Assembly (NCBI GenBank): GCA_016218045.1
Contig: JACRFB010000001.1
Span: forward strand, 186,001 to 250,000
Origin: Ignavibacteriota bacterium
GTDB lineage: Bacteria > Bacteroidota > Ignavibacteria > SZUA-365
Direction of reading: 5' to 3'
Length of the DNA stretch: 64,000 nucleotides
A program made the position numbers and the translations under genes. Below, in pieces: positions 8,898 through 18,516 of this stretch (position 1 is the first letter of the stretch; every line of letters begins with the position of its first letter). The notes below the pieces were generated by a model. It worked only from the letters and a program-made list of their open reading frames with translations. It did no database searches and was not told the origin of the DNA.

Positions 8898-10532
8898 TCA
8901 GTAGGCAATCTCGAGTTGCAGCGAGCCATATCCCGTGTTGTGTGTGCCCTGGCGATCCTCGACCTTGGTGAATCGGATGGCCGCATCAAACGCAATATTT
9001 CTGATTGGTTCATAGCGGCAGTTGAGGGTGAGGATTTTCCGTGTCTCGCGCACACCGCCAAGGAACGGTGCCGTCTCATTGTCACGTCCGAAGACAAACC
9101 GTTCTGTGACGCTCCCGCCATGATTTGCGCGGAGCGAGCCGTCGCCGCCGTATTCATTGGCCCCGTGCCTGCGCACCCGCAGGGATGCGCCGAGCGAAAG
9201 TGACGCACCGTACCACCATGTCACATGGGTGTACCATTCGTCGCTGTTCGGAGGCAGCTCGAGTCCAAGCGCGACGCCCTTGTGCGTGTATTCGTTGTCG
9301 CGCATCGCATGGGAATACACGTATGGCTCGATGCGGGTGTATTCAAGGCCGATGCGGGTGTCTCCCAATGAGTGCGTGACAGCACCCGCCTGCCAGATGA
9401 ACTTGTTCCCCCACCACCCGGAACCGAATTTGGCCATGTCGATGTCGTCGATGGTCCACGAACCGAACAGTTCTATACCTGGAAGAGACAACGATTGGAG
9501 ATCAAAACCGAGCATGGGATTGTCGCGGTCTCCACCTGCGTGTTCCGCAGACTTGAAGAAGTTCACCGGGATAAGATATCCTGGATCGATTTGGCGTTGC
9601 GAGTATATGACGGATTCGTACACACCGAATCGCACGCTTTCGAACAGATCTGCTTCAGCCCTATGATAGACGAAGTACTTGCTCTCGTAGTACGGTCGGA
9701 ACACCTCGATGAGCTGCTTCTCGGCAAGAATAAATCCGTGTATGTACATGAATCGGAAATTGCCTGCACGGGCATTGAGCCGCAGCGCGTCGAAAACTGG
9801 CGCGCCCATTCCGAGTGTGACTCGGTCGCCATGGGCCCCGCCGATCAAAACACGCTCCCTGCCAAGCGATGCATCGCCCCAGGACCAGCCCACTCCTAGG
9901 TATGCCTCAGAAAAATCGAAATACTGGTTTCCCCATTCTCCAAAGTTCGAATTCTTTCGCAATGCGGCGTCGCTGCGCGCAAACGCAGTGTCCCCAAAGA
10001 CCATTCCATTTGTTGCTTGCAGACCAAAGCCGACCGTGCCCCCGGCTGTGCCGCGGAATCGACCGCCGACCTGGCCGAGCACAACTCGGCTGCTCTTCCC
10101 GTCGGCGTCCTGCACACGGGCATCCGCCGAGCCGAGAAATTCCATAAAAAACCGCGTGTCATTATCCGGCGAAATCCATCGATACAGGAATTTCTCCCTG
10201 TCGGAGACAAGACCTTCAGTTCCGTCCTGAAAAAACACCGTCGGATTCTGCGAACGGTCGGCTTCAGCGACAAATTCATCGCGGTAGCGGTCGAACAGGC
10301 GGGCCTCTGTTTCGGACATGCTTGTCCTGTATTTCGCCGCGGCTTCAAGAAATTCGACCACAGTGCGCCTCTCCATCGGTAGCACCGCGCGTGAAAACCC
10401 TTTGAGTCTGGAAGTGCTTGCGAGGCGATCGAGATAGTCGTAGACGGGATGAGTTGCGGGAACATGCTCCATCTGTGCAATCACACCGACGGGAAAAAGG
10501 AAAAACAGAACGAGAAGAAGGCGGTATTTCAC
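8898..10532 (-). CDS. Wzi-like capsule assembly outer-membrane protein
   Basis: 544 residues with an N-terminal signal peptide (MKYRLLLVLFFLFPVGVIAQ). A small helical domain follows (HPVYDYLDRLASTSRLKGF), then a long run of alternating aromatic beta strands ending in LQLEIAY, as expected for an outer-membrane beta barrel. The opening helical region and overall length fit the capsule-assembly Wzi family common in Bacteroidota. Its GTG start overlaps the stop of the phosphoglycosyl transferase gene (GTGA at 10529-10532), so the two are translationally coupled. In other organisms Wzi helps attach or nucleate capsule on the outer surface. The family call is good; a capsule role here is inferred from the gene neighbourhood. 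Confidence 0.8.
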   Translation of the reverse strand: MKYRLLLVLFFLFPVGVIAQMEHVPATHPVYDYLDRLASTSRLKGFSRAVLPMERRTVVEFLEAAAKYRTSMSETEARLFDRYRDEFVAEADRSQNPTVFFQDGTEGLVSDREKFLYRWISPDNDTRFFMEFLGSADARVQDADGKSSRVVLGQVGGRFRGTAGGTVGFGLQATNGMVFGDTAFARSDAALRKNSNFGEWGNQYFDFSEAYLGVGWSWGDASLGRERVLIGGAHGDRVTLGMGAPVFDALRLNARAGNFRFMYIHGFILAEKQLIEVFRPYYESKYFVYHRAEADLFESVRFGVYESVIYSQRQIDPGYLIPVNFFKSAEHAGGDRDNPMLGFDLQSLSLPGIELFGSWTIDDIDMAKFGSGWWGNKFIWQAGAVTHSLGDTRIGLEYTRIEPYVYSHAMRDNEYTHKGVALGLELPPNSDEWYTHVTWWYGASLSLGASLRVRRHGANEYGGDGSLRANHGGSVTERFVFGRDNETAPFLGGVRETRKILTLNCRYEPIRNIAFDAAIRFTKVEDRQGTHNTGYGSLQLEIAY

Positions 10533-12016
10533 GTGTGCCCCTTTCCGGCGATCATGGTGTACGCAGTCGACAGGATGATTTTCAGATCCATCCGTATCGA
10601 CATGTTTTCGATATAGAAAAGGTCGTAACTCAATTTTGTGCGTACGTCTTCGATGCTTTGATCGTACGTGTGCCTGACCTGCGCCCAGCCGGTAATACCA
10701 GGGCGCACATTAAGCCGACGCCTGTACAGGGGAATTTCCTTGACGAACTGATCGACAAAAAAAGGCCTCTCGGGTCGCGGGCCTACAAGGCTCATGTCGC
10801 CTTGGAGAACGTTAATAACTTGCGGGAGCTCGTCGATGTGCGATTTACGCAGAAATCGTCCGAGAGGTGTGACGCGAGGATCGTCCTTTTGAGCCCATTG
10901 TGGTCCGCTTCGTTTCTCGGCATCAACATACATCGTGCGAAATTTGAGAATCGAGAACACCTTCCCATCCTTCCCGACACGCTGCTGCCTGTAGAGAATG
11001 GGTCCTGATGAACTGAGTTTCTGCGCAACCGCGACGAGACAGAACAGCGGTAATCCGAGGACGACCACCACCAGTGACACGGCAACATCCATTCCTCTCT
11101 TCACGGCTTCTTCCCACGGGGCCATGAGTTGCGGCGTCACCTCAATAAGCGGAATACCGTAAAGCTGGTTTGTGCGTGCCTGACCCGACACGATATCGTA
11201 GAGATCGGGCCGGATCTTGATGCCGACCTTGAACGCGGAACAACGTCCTATGATGTCGAGCAAGCGTTCATGTTCCGTTGATGCCAGGGTAATCAGTATT
11301 TCCTCAACGCCATACCGTCCGATTACTTCATCGAGCGTTTCCAGGCCACCCAGGCAGGGCACTCGATTGTCTTGCGTACGATCAGTATCCGCGTCGTCGG
11401 TCTCGAGAAATCCTTCAACGCGGTAGCCGAGGGCGGGGTAACTTCCGAGGATGGCGATCAGGTCAAGGGCCTTCTCGCGCGGGCCGATGATGATTGTTGA
11501 TCTATGACCGATGCCGGCCATAAGCATGCGGCGTCGGAGACTGCGCACAAGCATACGTCCCGTTCCGACGAACGCGAGTACCATAGCCCAATAGACGAGT
11601 ATCTTCAGTCGTGAGAATGTACTCGCCTGGGCCAGTGCGTCATCCAGAAAGATCAGAAAGAACAAAATGAGGACACCAAGCGTGACGGCCTTTGTAACGA
11701 CAATCAGCTCATCAATCCGCGATTTTGCCCACCATGCGCGGTACAATCCGAAGAACCAAAACACAAGAAACCAGTATGTCCCGATCATCGCCATCGGTAG
11801 GAGGTAATCGGGAATTGTTTCGATCGTGAACAGGCCGGATTGCACGCGGAGGTAGTAATACACCACCCAGGCCAACGTCACCGCGAACCCGTCCGACGCT
11901 AATAAGGTGAGCACACCCCGCACGCTGGGTCTTCCGGTCACAGGGCTGCAATCCTCCAGAATCCTTTTCTCATAGCCATGCAAAATACACGAAAATTCGT
12001 GCCTGGGGAATACCAA
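10529..12016 (-). CDS. Polyprenyl glycosylphosphotransferase (WbaP/WcaJ type)
   Basis: Up to 495 residues. The N-terminal half has four membrane helices and a Rossmann-like CoA-binding/NAD-type domain (STIIIGPREKA near residue 175). The C-terminal ~190 residues are the bacterial sugar transferase domain, with LYRQQRVGKDGK, ILKFRTM, the LRKSHIDELPQ motif and GDMSLVGPRPERP, then RPGITGWAQV. These enzymes start glycan repeat-unit synthesis by moving a sugar-phosphate onto undecaprenyl phosphate. The start at 12016 is uncertain: a TTG about 12 codons in also fits. It is divergent from the cytochrome gene at 12110 and heads the - strand glycan operon. Confidence 0.88.
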   Translation of the reverse strand: MVFPRHEFSCILHGYEKRILEDCSPVTGRPSVRGVLTLLASDGFAVTLAWVVYYYLRVQSGLFTIETIPDYLLPMAMIGTYWFLVFWFFGLYRAWWAKSRIDELIVVTKAVTLGVLILFFLIFLDDALAQASTFSRLKILVYWAMVLAFVGTGRMLVRSLRRRMLMAGIGHRSTIIIGPREKALDLIAILGSYPALGYRVEGFLETDDADTDRTQDNRVPCLGGLETLDEVIGRYGVEEILITLASTEHERLLDIIGRCSAFKVGIKIRPDLYDIVSGQARTNQLYGIPLIEVTPQLMAPWEEAVKRGMDVAVSLVVVVLGLPLFCLVAVAQKLSSSGPILYRQQRVGKDGKVFSILKFRTMYVDAEKRSGPQWAQKDDPRVTPLGRFLRKSHIDELPQVINVLQGDMSLVGPRPERPFFVDQFVKEIPLYRRRLNVRPGITGWAQVRHTYDQSIEDVRTKLSYDLFYIENMSIRMDLKIILSTAYTMIAGKGHT

Positions 12017-12023
12017 AGACTCG

Positions 12024-12053
12024 TTGCCATAATCGGATATTTTCCCGTATCAT
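12024..12053 (+). promoter_or_regulatory. Possible promoter for the NapC-like gene
   Basis: TTGCCA at 12024 and TATCAT at 12048 with an 18-nt spacer form a plausible sigma70-style promoter about 55 nt upstream of the ATG at 12110. The match is only moderate and there is no Bacteroidota TAnnTTTG element here, so this is a weak prediction. Confidence 0.25.
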
Positions 12054-12109
12054 TATAGCAGAGCAACAATAACCGACGCACCTCCCACCGCTCACTCGCA
12101 GGCCATCAC

Positions 12110-13603
12110 ATGCCCCGTCTTCCGAAATCTTTTCAAAATCCATTGAGCTATGTAGGCGCCGGCATCGCTCTCGTGTCACTTTGTTCGACGCTTGTCTTTT
12201 TTATCATGGACATTGCCGGCGCCGTGTCGTCGCCGTATTTGGGAATATTTACGTACATGCTTCTCCCCGGAGTCATGATCTTCGGACTTCTGTTGATTCC
12301 GCTCGGGGCGATGCTCGAGCGCCGGCGTATGCGCAAAACGGGAGGCGCGGAACGCCGTTTTCTGCATATCGACTTGAACCGGCAGACGCATCGCAACGCC
12401 TTTTTGATCTTCGTCGTGGGCACGATGGTGCTCATGATCATTTCGGCGGCGGGAACATACCAGGCGTATAACTACTCCGAATCCGTTGAATTCTGCGGGG
12501 AAGTGTGTCATCAGGTGATGAAGCCCGAATACATCGCCTACCAGCACTCGCCACACGCACGAGTGCGATGCGCTGAGTGCCATATCGGAACGGGAGCCGA
12601 TTGGTTCGTAAAAGCAAAAATTTCGGGGTCATACCAGGTATACTCCGTGCTCTTCAATAAGTACTCGCGCCCGATCGAAACACCCGTGCTCAACCTCCGC
12701 CCTGCGAGGGAAACGTGTGAACACTGCCATTGGCCCGAAAAATTCAGCGCGAATCTCGAGATGGCAAAGACCTATTTCCCACTCGATACAACCGCCGCAA
12801 AACCGTGGAGCATCGTCCTTCAGTTAAAAATTGGAGGCGGGCACAGTGAACTCGGGCAGGTCAGCGGCATCCATTGGCACATGAGCACAACGCACAAGGT
12901 CGAGTATGTCGCGACGGACACAAAGCGACAGGTAATTCCATGGATCCGTTCAACCAATCTTGCAACGGGTAAGGCGCGTGTATTTCGGGCGATTGAAACC
13001 CCGATTCCGGACGAGCAGCTTGCACAGCACGAAACACGCGTTATGGACTGCATCGACTGTCACAACAGGCCCGCGCACATTTATCATCCTCCATTCCGCA
13101 CTCTGAACGATGCGATGGCCCAGAATCGTATACCGGCCACATTGCCCAACATCCGTGCCATCGCCTCGAATGCCCTGACACAGGAATATCAGACCGAGGC
13201 CCAGGCGCTTGGCTCCATCGAATCGTTCATCCGCGAAGAGTACCGCTCAAAAGCGCCTGAAGTCTTTGCTTCACGCCAAGCCGATATTGCCCGCGCTGTT
13301 GCGGACGTGAGACGCATCTACCTGAGAAATTTTTTCCCGGAGATGCGAGTGAGCTGGAAGCACTATCCGAATAATATCGGCCATATGTACAACGAGGGCT
13401 GCTTCCGCTGTCACGACAACCAGCATGCAACCGAGTCCGGAGAAATTCTTACGAACGACTGCAACATCTGCCACAAGATCGTCGCCCAAGGGCCGCAAGG
13501 AGCAATGCGCAGCGATTTTAATGGCATGCCGTTTATACATCCGTCCGACATCGACGGCGCGGAAACCAAGGTCAAATGTACGGAGTGCCATATCGGGGAG
13601 TGA
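12110..13603 (+). CDS. Heptaheme NapC/NrfH-family cytochrome c
   Basis: 497 residues. Two hydrophobic segments near residues 12-65 and another near 100-120 anchor it in the inner membrane. Seven heme-binding sites follow: CGEVCH (a CX3CH site), CAECH, CEHCH, CIDCH, CFRCH, CNICH and CTECH. The first two sites and the intervening KPEYIAYQHSPHARV match the quinol-dehydrogenase head of the NapC/NirT/NrfH family. In that family the first heme takes electrons from menaquinol and its CX2-3CH site is followed by a Met ligand region; here QVMKPEY follows. The C-terminal extension adds hemes beyond the usual four. No catalytic partner such as NrfA or NapA is adjacent, so the acceptor is unknown. Confidence 0.85.
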   Translation: MPRLPKSFQNPLSYVGAGIALVSLCSTLVFFIMDIAGAVSSPYLGIFTYMLLPGVMIFGLLLIPLGAMLERRRMRKTGGAERRFLHIDLNRQTHRNAFLIFVVGTMVLMIISAAGTYQAYNYSESVEFCGEVCHQVMKPEYIAYQHSPHARVRCAECHIGTGADWFVKAKISGSYQVYSVLFNKYSRPIETPVLNLRPARETCEHCHWPEKFSANLEMAKTYFPLDTTAAKPWSIVLQLKIGGGHSELGQVSGIHWHMSTTHKVEYVATDTKRQVIPWIRSTNLATGKARVFRAIETPIPDEQLAQHETRVMDCIDCHNRPAHIYHPPFRTLNDAMAQNRIPATLPNIRAIASNALTQEYQTEAQALGSIESFIREEYRSKAPEVFASRQADIARAVADVRRIYLRNFFPEMRVSWKHYPNNIGHMYNEGCFRCHDNQHATESGEILTNDCNICHKIVAQGPQGAMRSDFNGMPFIHPSDIDGAETKVKCTECHIGE

Positions 13604-13622
13604 CCCCCCGGCATTATGGGAG

Positions 13623-14195
13623 TCAATCCCTCAAGCGCTTGATCAGAGCCCTGTCTCGCTCTCCATCGAGTTGGTGTTTTCTTTCGAGCAGCGCACGGAT
13701 ATCCTCGCTCTGCCTCGCAAAAGCCTCGCGCTTTCGAAGCGGCCGCATACCAGGATGCGCCTGTTGTTCGACAACATCTGCCACATACACCATACGGTCG
13801 CCTGCATCGATCGAGGCGGCTATCACGCATTCAGCCCACCCGCAGGTGCCGGGGAGAACCGGCAAGCCGCTGGACGTGCGCTCAAGAAGCATACTGTGAA
13901 GTTTGTCTATTTCACGTCCTGAGACCAGACCGAATAGTGGTACGAATTCTGATTGGTCGATTGAGAGCATGTTGAGGACGAATCGTCCGCTGCGTTCTAT
14001 CAATTCGTGAGTCATGTTCATCGGAGATAATACGGCCACGACTCTGGGTGATTCGGGAACGAGGGTTGCGGGCATTATCCATGTTGCGATCTGGCCGTTT
14101 TCTCGAGAACCATCCCGCGCTGTAACGACGTACAACTCGTGATCGGTCATCGAGAATATCGACGAAGGATTCGCCGCATTGAGGGAGTCGCTCAT
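13623..14195 (-). CDS. Flavin reductase-like FMN-binding split-barrel protein
   Basis: 190 residues resembling the flavin reductase-like domain. After a short lead, ELYVVTARDG is followed by GQIATWIMPATLVP and then PRVVAVLSPMN with a later GRFVLNMLS. These are the strands that hold FMN in the split barrel of DIM6/NTAB-type proteins. The C-terminal ~35 residues are charged and helical (RALLERKHQLDGERDR), longer than the minimal domain. The start ATG overlaps the stop of the frataxin-like gene (ATGA at 14192-14195). It might reduce or carry flavin for an unknown partner. Substrate unknown. Confidence 0.7.
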   Translation of the reverse strand: MSDSLNAANPSSIFSMTDHELYVVTARDGSRENGQIATWIMPATLVPESPRVVAVLSPMNMTHELIERSGRFVLNMLSIDQSEFVPLFGLVSGREIDKLHSMLLERTSSGLPVLPGTCGWAECVIAASIDAGDRMVYVADVVEQQAHPGMRPLRKREAFARQSEDIRALLERKHQLDGERDRALIKRLRD

Positions 14196-14521
14196 GCGAT
14201 CTCGAGCGGGAAGTCCGCACCGGCCGCTGAGGAAATCGCAGCGGAGATATCAGCGAGGAGAACCGTCTCGCTGCCCACTGCATACCAATCCTCTTCGGTT
14301 TCGTTGTAGTAGTAATGAGTAGGGCTCTCGGAGCACCGCAATGTGATCCGCTGAAACTCGTCGTTGCGGTCGAGGAGTATCTCACTTCCGTCTTCAAACA
14401 TGATGCGCAGTCCGGCCTCCACGACGCGGGCCTCGATGCCATCAGCCGGCAACCGGCCGATGGCAGTTTCTATTCGTTCAAAATATTCAGAGCTAAGAAT
14501 CCGAAATTCGTGTGTATCCAT
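14192..14521 (-). CDS. Frataxin/CyaY-like small protein
   Basis: About 109 residues from the ATG at 14521 (MDTHEF), preceded by AGG; a longer in-frame start at 14578 would add a hydrophobic lead that CyaY proteins lack. By eye it follows the CyaY pattern: an acidic first helix (EFRILSSEYFERIE), a beta sheet with LRIMFEDGSEILLDR, then HYYYNETEEDWYA and a closing helix after GSET. In CyaY the comparable parts are the FENGSKIIINR-like strand and the GDEW turn. The strand tryptophan usual in frataxins (Q-x-W) is replaced here by QRITL. Frataxins bind iron and modulate iron-sulfur cluster assembly. It lies between uvrA and a flavin reductase-like gene, with no isc/suf genes nearby. Identification rests on unaided pattern comparison. 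Confidence 0.6.
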   Translation of the reverse strand: MDTHEFRILSSEYFERIETAIGRLPADGIEARVVEAGLRIMFEDGSEILLDRNDEFQRITLRCSESPTHYYYNETEEDWYAVGSETVLLADISAAISSAAGADFPLEIA

Positions 14522-14584
14522 CGAGCGTCGTACCTGCTGTTGGGTGATGAGAAATAAAATAATGCGGATCAGCCCCACTGCATA

Positions 14585-17440
14585 TCAGGGCAGCAGTGGT
14601 TTCAAATACCGTCCTGTGTGGCTTTCCTTTCGCGCGGCGACTTGTTCCGGCGTGCCTTCTGCGATTATCGCACCGCCGGCGTCGCCACCCTCGGGCCCCA
14701 GATCGATGATCCAGTCGGCACATTTGATCACATCCAGATTATGTTCGATGATGATAACGCTGTGACCGGCGGAAATCAGAGCGTCGAAGCAGGAAATGAG
14801 TTTCCGGATGTCATCAAAATGCAGGCCGGTGGTTGGTTCGTCGAAGATGAAGAGCGTGTGTTCATCACTGCGGGTGGACAGGTGAAGCGCCAACTTCAGT
14901 CGCTGGGCCTCGCCGCCCGAAAGTGTTGTCGCGGGCTGTCCGAGTTTCATGTACCCGAGTCCCACGTCATCCAGCACACGCAGACGATTGACCACGCGCG
15001 GGGTCTTATCGAAGAAGGCCAGAGCGCTCGTGACAGTCATGTCGAGCACATCGACGACGCTTTTCCCGTGATACTGCACATCCAGGATTTCTTTCTTGAA
15101 CCGTGTTCCTTTGCAGGCCTCGCACTGGAGGTATAAGTCGGCCATGAATTGCATCTCGACCTTGATGACACCGTCGCCCTCGCACACATCGCAGCGTCCT
15201 CCCGGGACGTTAAATGAGAATGCCCCTGGGCCGAAGCCACGGAGTCGCGCGGCCGGTGTGTTTGCATACAACTCGCGAATTACATCAAAGGCCTTGATGT
15301 AGGTTATCGGATTCGACCGGGGGGTTCGGCCGATGGGTGATTGATCCACCATCTCGACGTGTTTGATTTTCTTTCCACCCGAGAAACCTGAGAAGGCACC
15401 CACCTCCTCATCCGCCATACCTTCCAGCTCCTTGCGCAGGCCCGCAAAGAGTACATCGTGGATGAGCGTGCTTTTCCCCGATCCGCTAACACCGGTAACG
15501 CAGGCAAACACACCGAGAGGAATACGGACGTCCATGCCCTTGAGATTATTTTGACATGGTGCCTGGATCACAAGCTCGGAGGTGTGCTTGCGTCGTTTCG
15601 AGGGAGCCGAAATGGATAGTCGACCGCTGAGATATTTGCCGGTCAGGGATTCTTTGTGCCGCATAAGCTCCTGTACCGTACCGACGGCCACAACCTCACC
15701 GCCACGTTCGCCGGCGTGCGGCCCCATGTCGACAACAAGATCGGCGACGCGCATCATCTCCTCGTCATGCTCCACAACAAGAACCGAGTTGCCGCTATCG
15801 CGCAGCGTCTGCAGTATCTTGATGAGGCGCGTGTTGTCGCGCGGGTGAAGGCCGATGGTCGGTTCGTCGAGGACATACAGCGTGCCGACGAGAGCTGAGC
15901 CGAGAGAGGAGGCGATGTTGATGCGCTGCGACTCCCCACCGGACAACGTGTGCGAGAGTCTGTCGAGCGTCAGATATCCGAGACCGATATCAAAGAGAAT
16001 TCGGAGCCGTTTTCGAATTTCTGCGACGATCCGCTCTGCAACACCGAGTTCGAAGTCTGAAAATTGTACCTTCGAGAAAAAGTTGTGCAATTCGCTGATC
16101 GTCGAACGAACCATGTCGCCGAGTGTGCGGCCCGATACATGCACAGCCATTGCCTCCGGCCGCAGACGCGATCCGCCGCAGCTTTCACACGTCGTATATC
16201 CGCGATATCTGGCGGCGAGAATACGGTAATGCATTTTGTAGCTCTTCTCCTCGACCATTGAGAAGAAGCCTTTGACGCCGTTGAATCCTTTCGTTCCGTT
16301 CCAAATCACATCTCGTTGCGCCTTTGTCAATTGCTTATACGGCACATCGAGGGGCACCGCGACGCTGGCTGCGACTTTTTCGAGATCCCGGTAGTGTTTG
16401 CTGTGTTTGGGTGTGGTCCACGGCTGTACCGCTCCCTCGGCGAGCGTGCGCGTCGGATTCGGAACAACGAGGTTGGGATCGATACCGGTCGTGCGTCCGA
16501 AACCCTGGCAGGTGGGACATGCACCGGCGGGATTGTTGAACGAGAATATGCGTGGTTCCGGCTCGATGTACCGCGCGTGGCATACGGAGCATTCATATGC
16601 AGCACTGAACTTCCACTCGTCGCCTGTGTCGAGTACGCGGATCCGTACATATCCGTCACCTTCGTTGAACGCGGTTTCGAGTGAATCAGAAAAGCGGCCC
16701 GTTTCGCCGTCGGGTCGCCATACAAGGCGGTCGACCAGAACGAACACCTCGTCTTTCCTGGCGTCGATGGTCTCTACATCCTCTAGATTCAGGATTGAGT
16801 CGCCCACGACGATACGCACAAATCCCTGCTTGCGAAGGTTGTCGAGTTCCTCCTCCATTGAGTGTCCTTCGTGTGCATGCATTGGGAAAAGGACGAGCAG
16901 TCGCGCCCCTTCGGGCAGCGTCTGTAACTTTTCCATTACAGTGCGCACGGAATCATGCTGCACCAGCGTGCCGTCGTTAAGACAGTAGGTTTTGCCGATG
17001 CGCGCGAATAGCAGCCGGAGATAGTCGTAGAGTTCCGTGCTTGTGCCAACGGTCGAACGTGGATTGCGGCTGCTTGTCTTCTGCTCAATCGCGATGGCCG
17101 GAGCGATTCCCTGGATGAGATCCACATCCGGCTTGTTCATGCGTTCGAGAAACTGCCGCGCGTACGCTGAAAGGCTCTCAACATACCGGCGCTGGCCCTC
17201 AGCGTAAATCGTGTCGAAGGCGAGACTTGATTTGCCGGATCCGCTGACTCCCGTTATCACAACGAGTGAATTGCGAGGGAGATCAAGCGATATGTTTTTC
17301 AGGTTGTTGACACGTGCACCGCGGATAATGAGATCGGACCTCGACAATGCCGATTGTGTCCGGGGCTTCCCGGCGCCGCTTTTCGACGCACCACGGGTGC
17401 CGGCGGCTGACGCCGCATGTGTTTTCGCTCGAGCTGCCAT
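14585..17440 (-). CDS. uvrA: Excinuclease ABC subunit A
   Basis: 951 residues from the ATG at 17440. The frame is open to 17488, but MAARAK with its basic, Ala-rich 30-residue lead is the likelier start. Two ABC ATPase modules are present. The first has Walker A GVSGSGKS (Lys near residue 70) and LSGGESQRI. The second has GVSGSGKST and LSGGEAQRL with [10 protein letters not shown]. Zinc-binding cysteine pairs are visible at [16 protein letters not shown], at CESCGGSRL and at [17 protein letters not shown]. UvrA dimers find bulky DNA lesions and load UvrB. The frataxin-like gene starts 63 nt downstream, followed by the flavin reductase gene, so the three probably form one transcript. Confidence 0.97.
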   Translation of the reverse strand: MAARAKTHAASAAGTRGASKSGAGKPRTQSALSRSDLIIRGARVNNLKNISLDLPRNSLVVITGVSGSGKSSLAFDTIYAEGQRRYVESLSAYARQFLERMNKPDVDLIQGIAPAIAIEQKTSSRNPRSTVGTSTELYDYLRLLFARIGKTYCLNDGTLVQHDSVRTVMEKLQTLPEGARLLVLFPMHAHEGHSMEEELDNLRKQGFVRIVVGDSILNLEDVETIDARKDEVFVLVDRLVWRPDGETGRFSDSLETAFNEGDGYVRIRVLDTGDEWKFSAAYECSVCHARYIEPEPRIFSFNNPAGACPTCQGFGRTTGIDPNLVVPNPTRTLAEGAVQPWTTPKHSKHYRDLEKVAASVAVPLDVPYKQLTKAQRDVIWNGTKGFNGVKGFFSMVEEKSYKMHYRILAARYRGYTTCESCGGSRLRPEAMAVHVSGRTLGDMVRSTISELHNFFSKVQFSDFELGVAERIVAEIRKRLRILFDIGLGYLTLDRLSHTLSGGESQRINIASSLGSALVGTLYVLDEPTIGLHPRDNTRLIKILQTLRDSGNSVLVVEHDEEMMRVADLVVDMGPHAGERGGEVVAVGTVQELMRHKESLTGKYLSGRLSISAPSKRRKHTSELVIQAPCQNNLKGMDVRIPLGVFACVTGVSGSGKSTLIHDVLFAGLRKELEGMADEEVGAFSGFSGGKKIKHVEMVDQSPIGRTPRSNPITYIKAFDVIRELYANTPAARLRGFGPGAFSFNVPGGRCDVCEGDGVIKVEMQFMADLYLQCEACKGTRFKKEILDVQYHGKSVVDVLDMTVTSALAFFDKTPRVVNRLRVLDDVGLGYMKLGQPATTLSGGEAQRLKLALHLSTRSDEHTLFIFDEPTTGLHFDDIRKLISCFDALISAGHSVIIIEHNLDVIKCADWIIDLGPEGGDAGGAIIAEGTPEQVAARKESHTGRYLKPLLP

Positions 17441-17485
17441 GAATGTATAGATGCCCGCGTAACGAGACAGTAAATAGTGGTCAAA

Positions 17486-17520
17486 CAAAAAAAGTACAAG
17501 CCGGACTGTGGAATAACAAA
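17486..17520 (-). promoter_or_regulatory. Bacteroidota-type promoter for uvrA
   Basis: On the - strand TTTG (17520-17517) is followed after 20 nt by TACTTTTT (17496-17489), close to the Bacteroidota consensus TTTG-N19-20-TAnnTTTG. Transcription would begin near 17483, leaving a leader of about 43 nt before the uvrA ATG at 17440. The last base of the -7 box is off-consensus. Confidence 0.4.
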
Positions 17521-17590
17521 CATCTCCGTACTATTGTGCCTGACGCACGAGATGGTTGCGAGGAATGGCTCATTAACACTCGATCACCCC

Positions 17591-17980
17591 ATGTATCAAA
17601 AGTACCTTCTCGGATGGTTTGGCATAATGGTCCTTGCCATTCTCAATGGATCTATCAGGGAGATGGTGTACCTGCATAAAGCCGGGTATATCGCCGCACA
17701 TCAGATTTCCACCACACTGCTCCTTATCCTGATCTCAGTGGGCCTGTGGATTCTCACCGGCCGATGGCGCCTCGAGACCGCACGATCAGCATGGACGGTG
17801 GGACTGCTATGGTTCGGACTCACCCTTACCTTTGAATTCGGGTTCGGCCGATATATAGCGGGACGACCGTGGGAACACCTTCTCTTCGAATACAATCTCG
17901 CCGCCGGTCGGATCTGGGTCCTCGTTCCATTGTGGATGTTATTCGCCCCTCCCATCATGCGCAGATTGCGCATACGCTGA
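17591..17980 (+). CDS. Small four-helix membrane protein of unknown function
   Basis: About 129 residues from the ATG at 17591; the frame is open to 17477, but the extra N-terminus overlaps the uvrA promoter and lacks a good ribosome site, so the start is uncertain. Four hydrophobic segments (YLLGWFGIMVLAILNG; STTLLLILISVGLWIL; AWTVGLLWFGLTLTF; IWVLVPLWMLFAPP) are joined by short loops. A conserved-looking FEFGFGRYIAG then WEHLLFEYNLAAGRIW stretch sits between helices three and four. I recall similar unnamed proteins in Bacteroidota but no assigned function. It converges on the SRPBCC gene with only 4 nt between the stops. Confidence 0.6.
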   Translation: MYQKYLLGWFGIMVLAILNGSIREMVYLHKAGYIAAHQISTTLLLILISVGLWILTGRWRLETARSAWTVGLLWFGLTLTFEFGFGRYIAGRPWEHLLFEYNLAAGRIWVLVPLWMLFAPPIMRRLRIR

Positions 17981-17984
17981 GAGT

Positions 17985-18470
17985 TCAGAGACGCACCGAC
18001 CATGGGCACTGCTCGGCCGCGACTTTGAACAGACGAATCACTCTCGTTTGACGATACTCAAAGATCCGCCTTAGCTGCGCGCGCACAAGCGGGTGCGCGG
18101 GCGCGCTGAAGGGCCACAATGGGAGCGCGTAGTGAACAGTATCTCGGATTTGCGTGCCACCTGCTATCTCCTCGAACTGGTGTTCGTGATGCCAGAGGGC
18201 ATACGGGCCTTGCAACTGTTCATCCACAAAACTTCGAGGCGGATCCCAGCACGAAATACGCGAACGCCAGCGGAAACGAATGCCGAACAATCCGAGTGTG
18301 TACTGGATCTCCGTACCCTCGATTATGTTGATCATGCCTTGTGACTCGACGCGAAAGCGTAATTCCGGCGGCGTGATGGCTTCGAGATTGCGCGCGTCAG
18401 AAAAAAAGATAAATACATCCTGTATAGGCAGCGGAATGTCGATCTGCGCGTGAATTGTACGAATATTCAT
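17985..18470 (-). CDS. SRPBCC (START-like) ligand-binding protein
   Basis: 161 residues with the shape of the Bet v1-like/SRPBCC fold. An N-terminal strand (RTIHAQIDIPLPIQDVF) leads into a helix with FSDARNLEAITPPEL, then successive beta strands (IEGTEIQYTLGLFG, RWRSRISCWDPP, FVDEQLQGPYALW) and a long C-terminal helix ending in a basic tail. The phrase with a proline pair after the first helix and FVDEQ in the middle is typical of the 'cell division inhibitor/cyclase-dehydrase' branch. The fold binds hydrophobic ligands; the ligand is unknown. It begins 46 nt after the PIG-L gene and is probably cotranscribed with it. Confidence 0.75.
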   Translation of the reverse strand: MNIRTIHAQIDIPLPIQDVFIFFSDARNLEAITPPELRFRVESQGMINIIEGTEIQYTLGLFGIRFRWRSRISCWDPPRSFVDEQLQGPYALWHHEHQFEEIAGGTQIRDTVHYALPLWPFSAPAHPLVRAQLRRIFEYRQTRVIRLFKVAAEQCPWSVRL

Positions 18471-18516
18471 GGCACATCAACGCTTCCTGCGAGAAAAAGG
18501 TGCCGTCGGTATCGTA

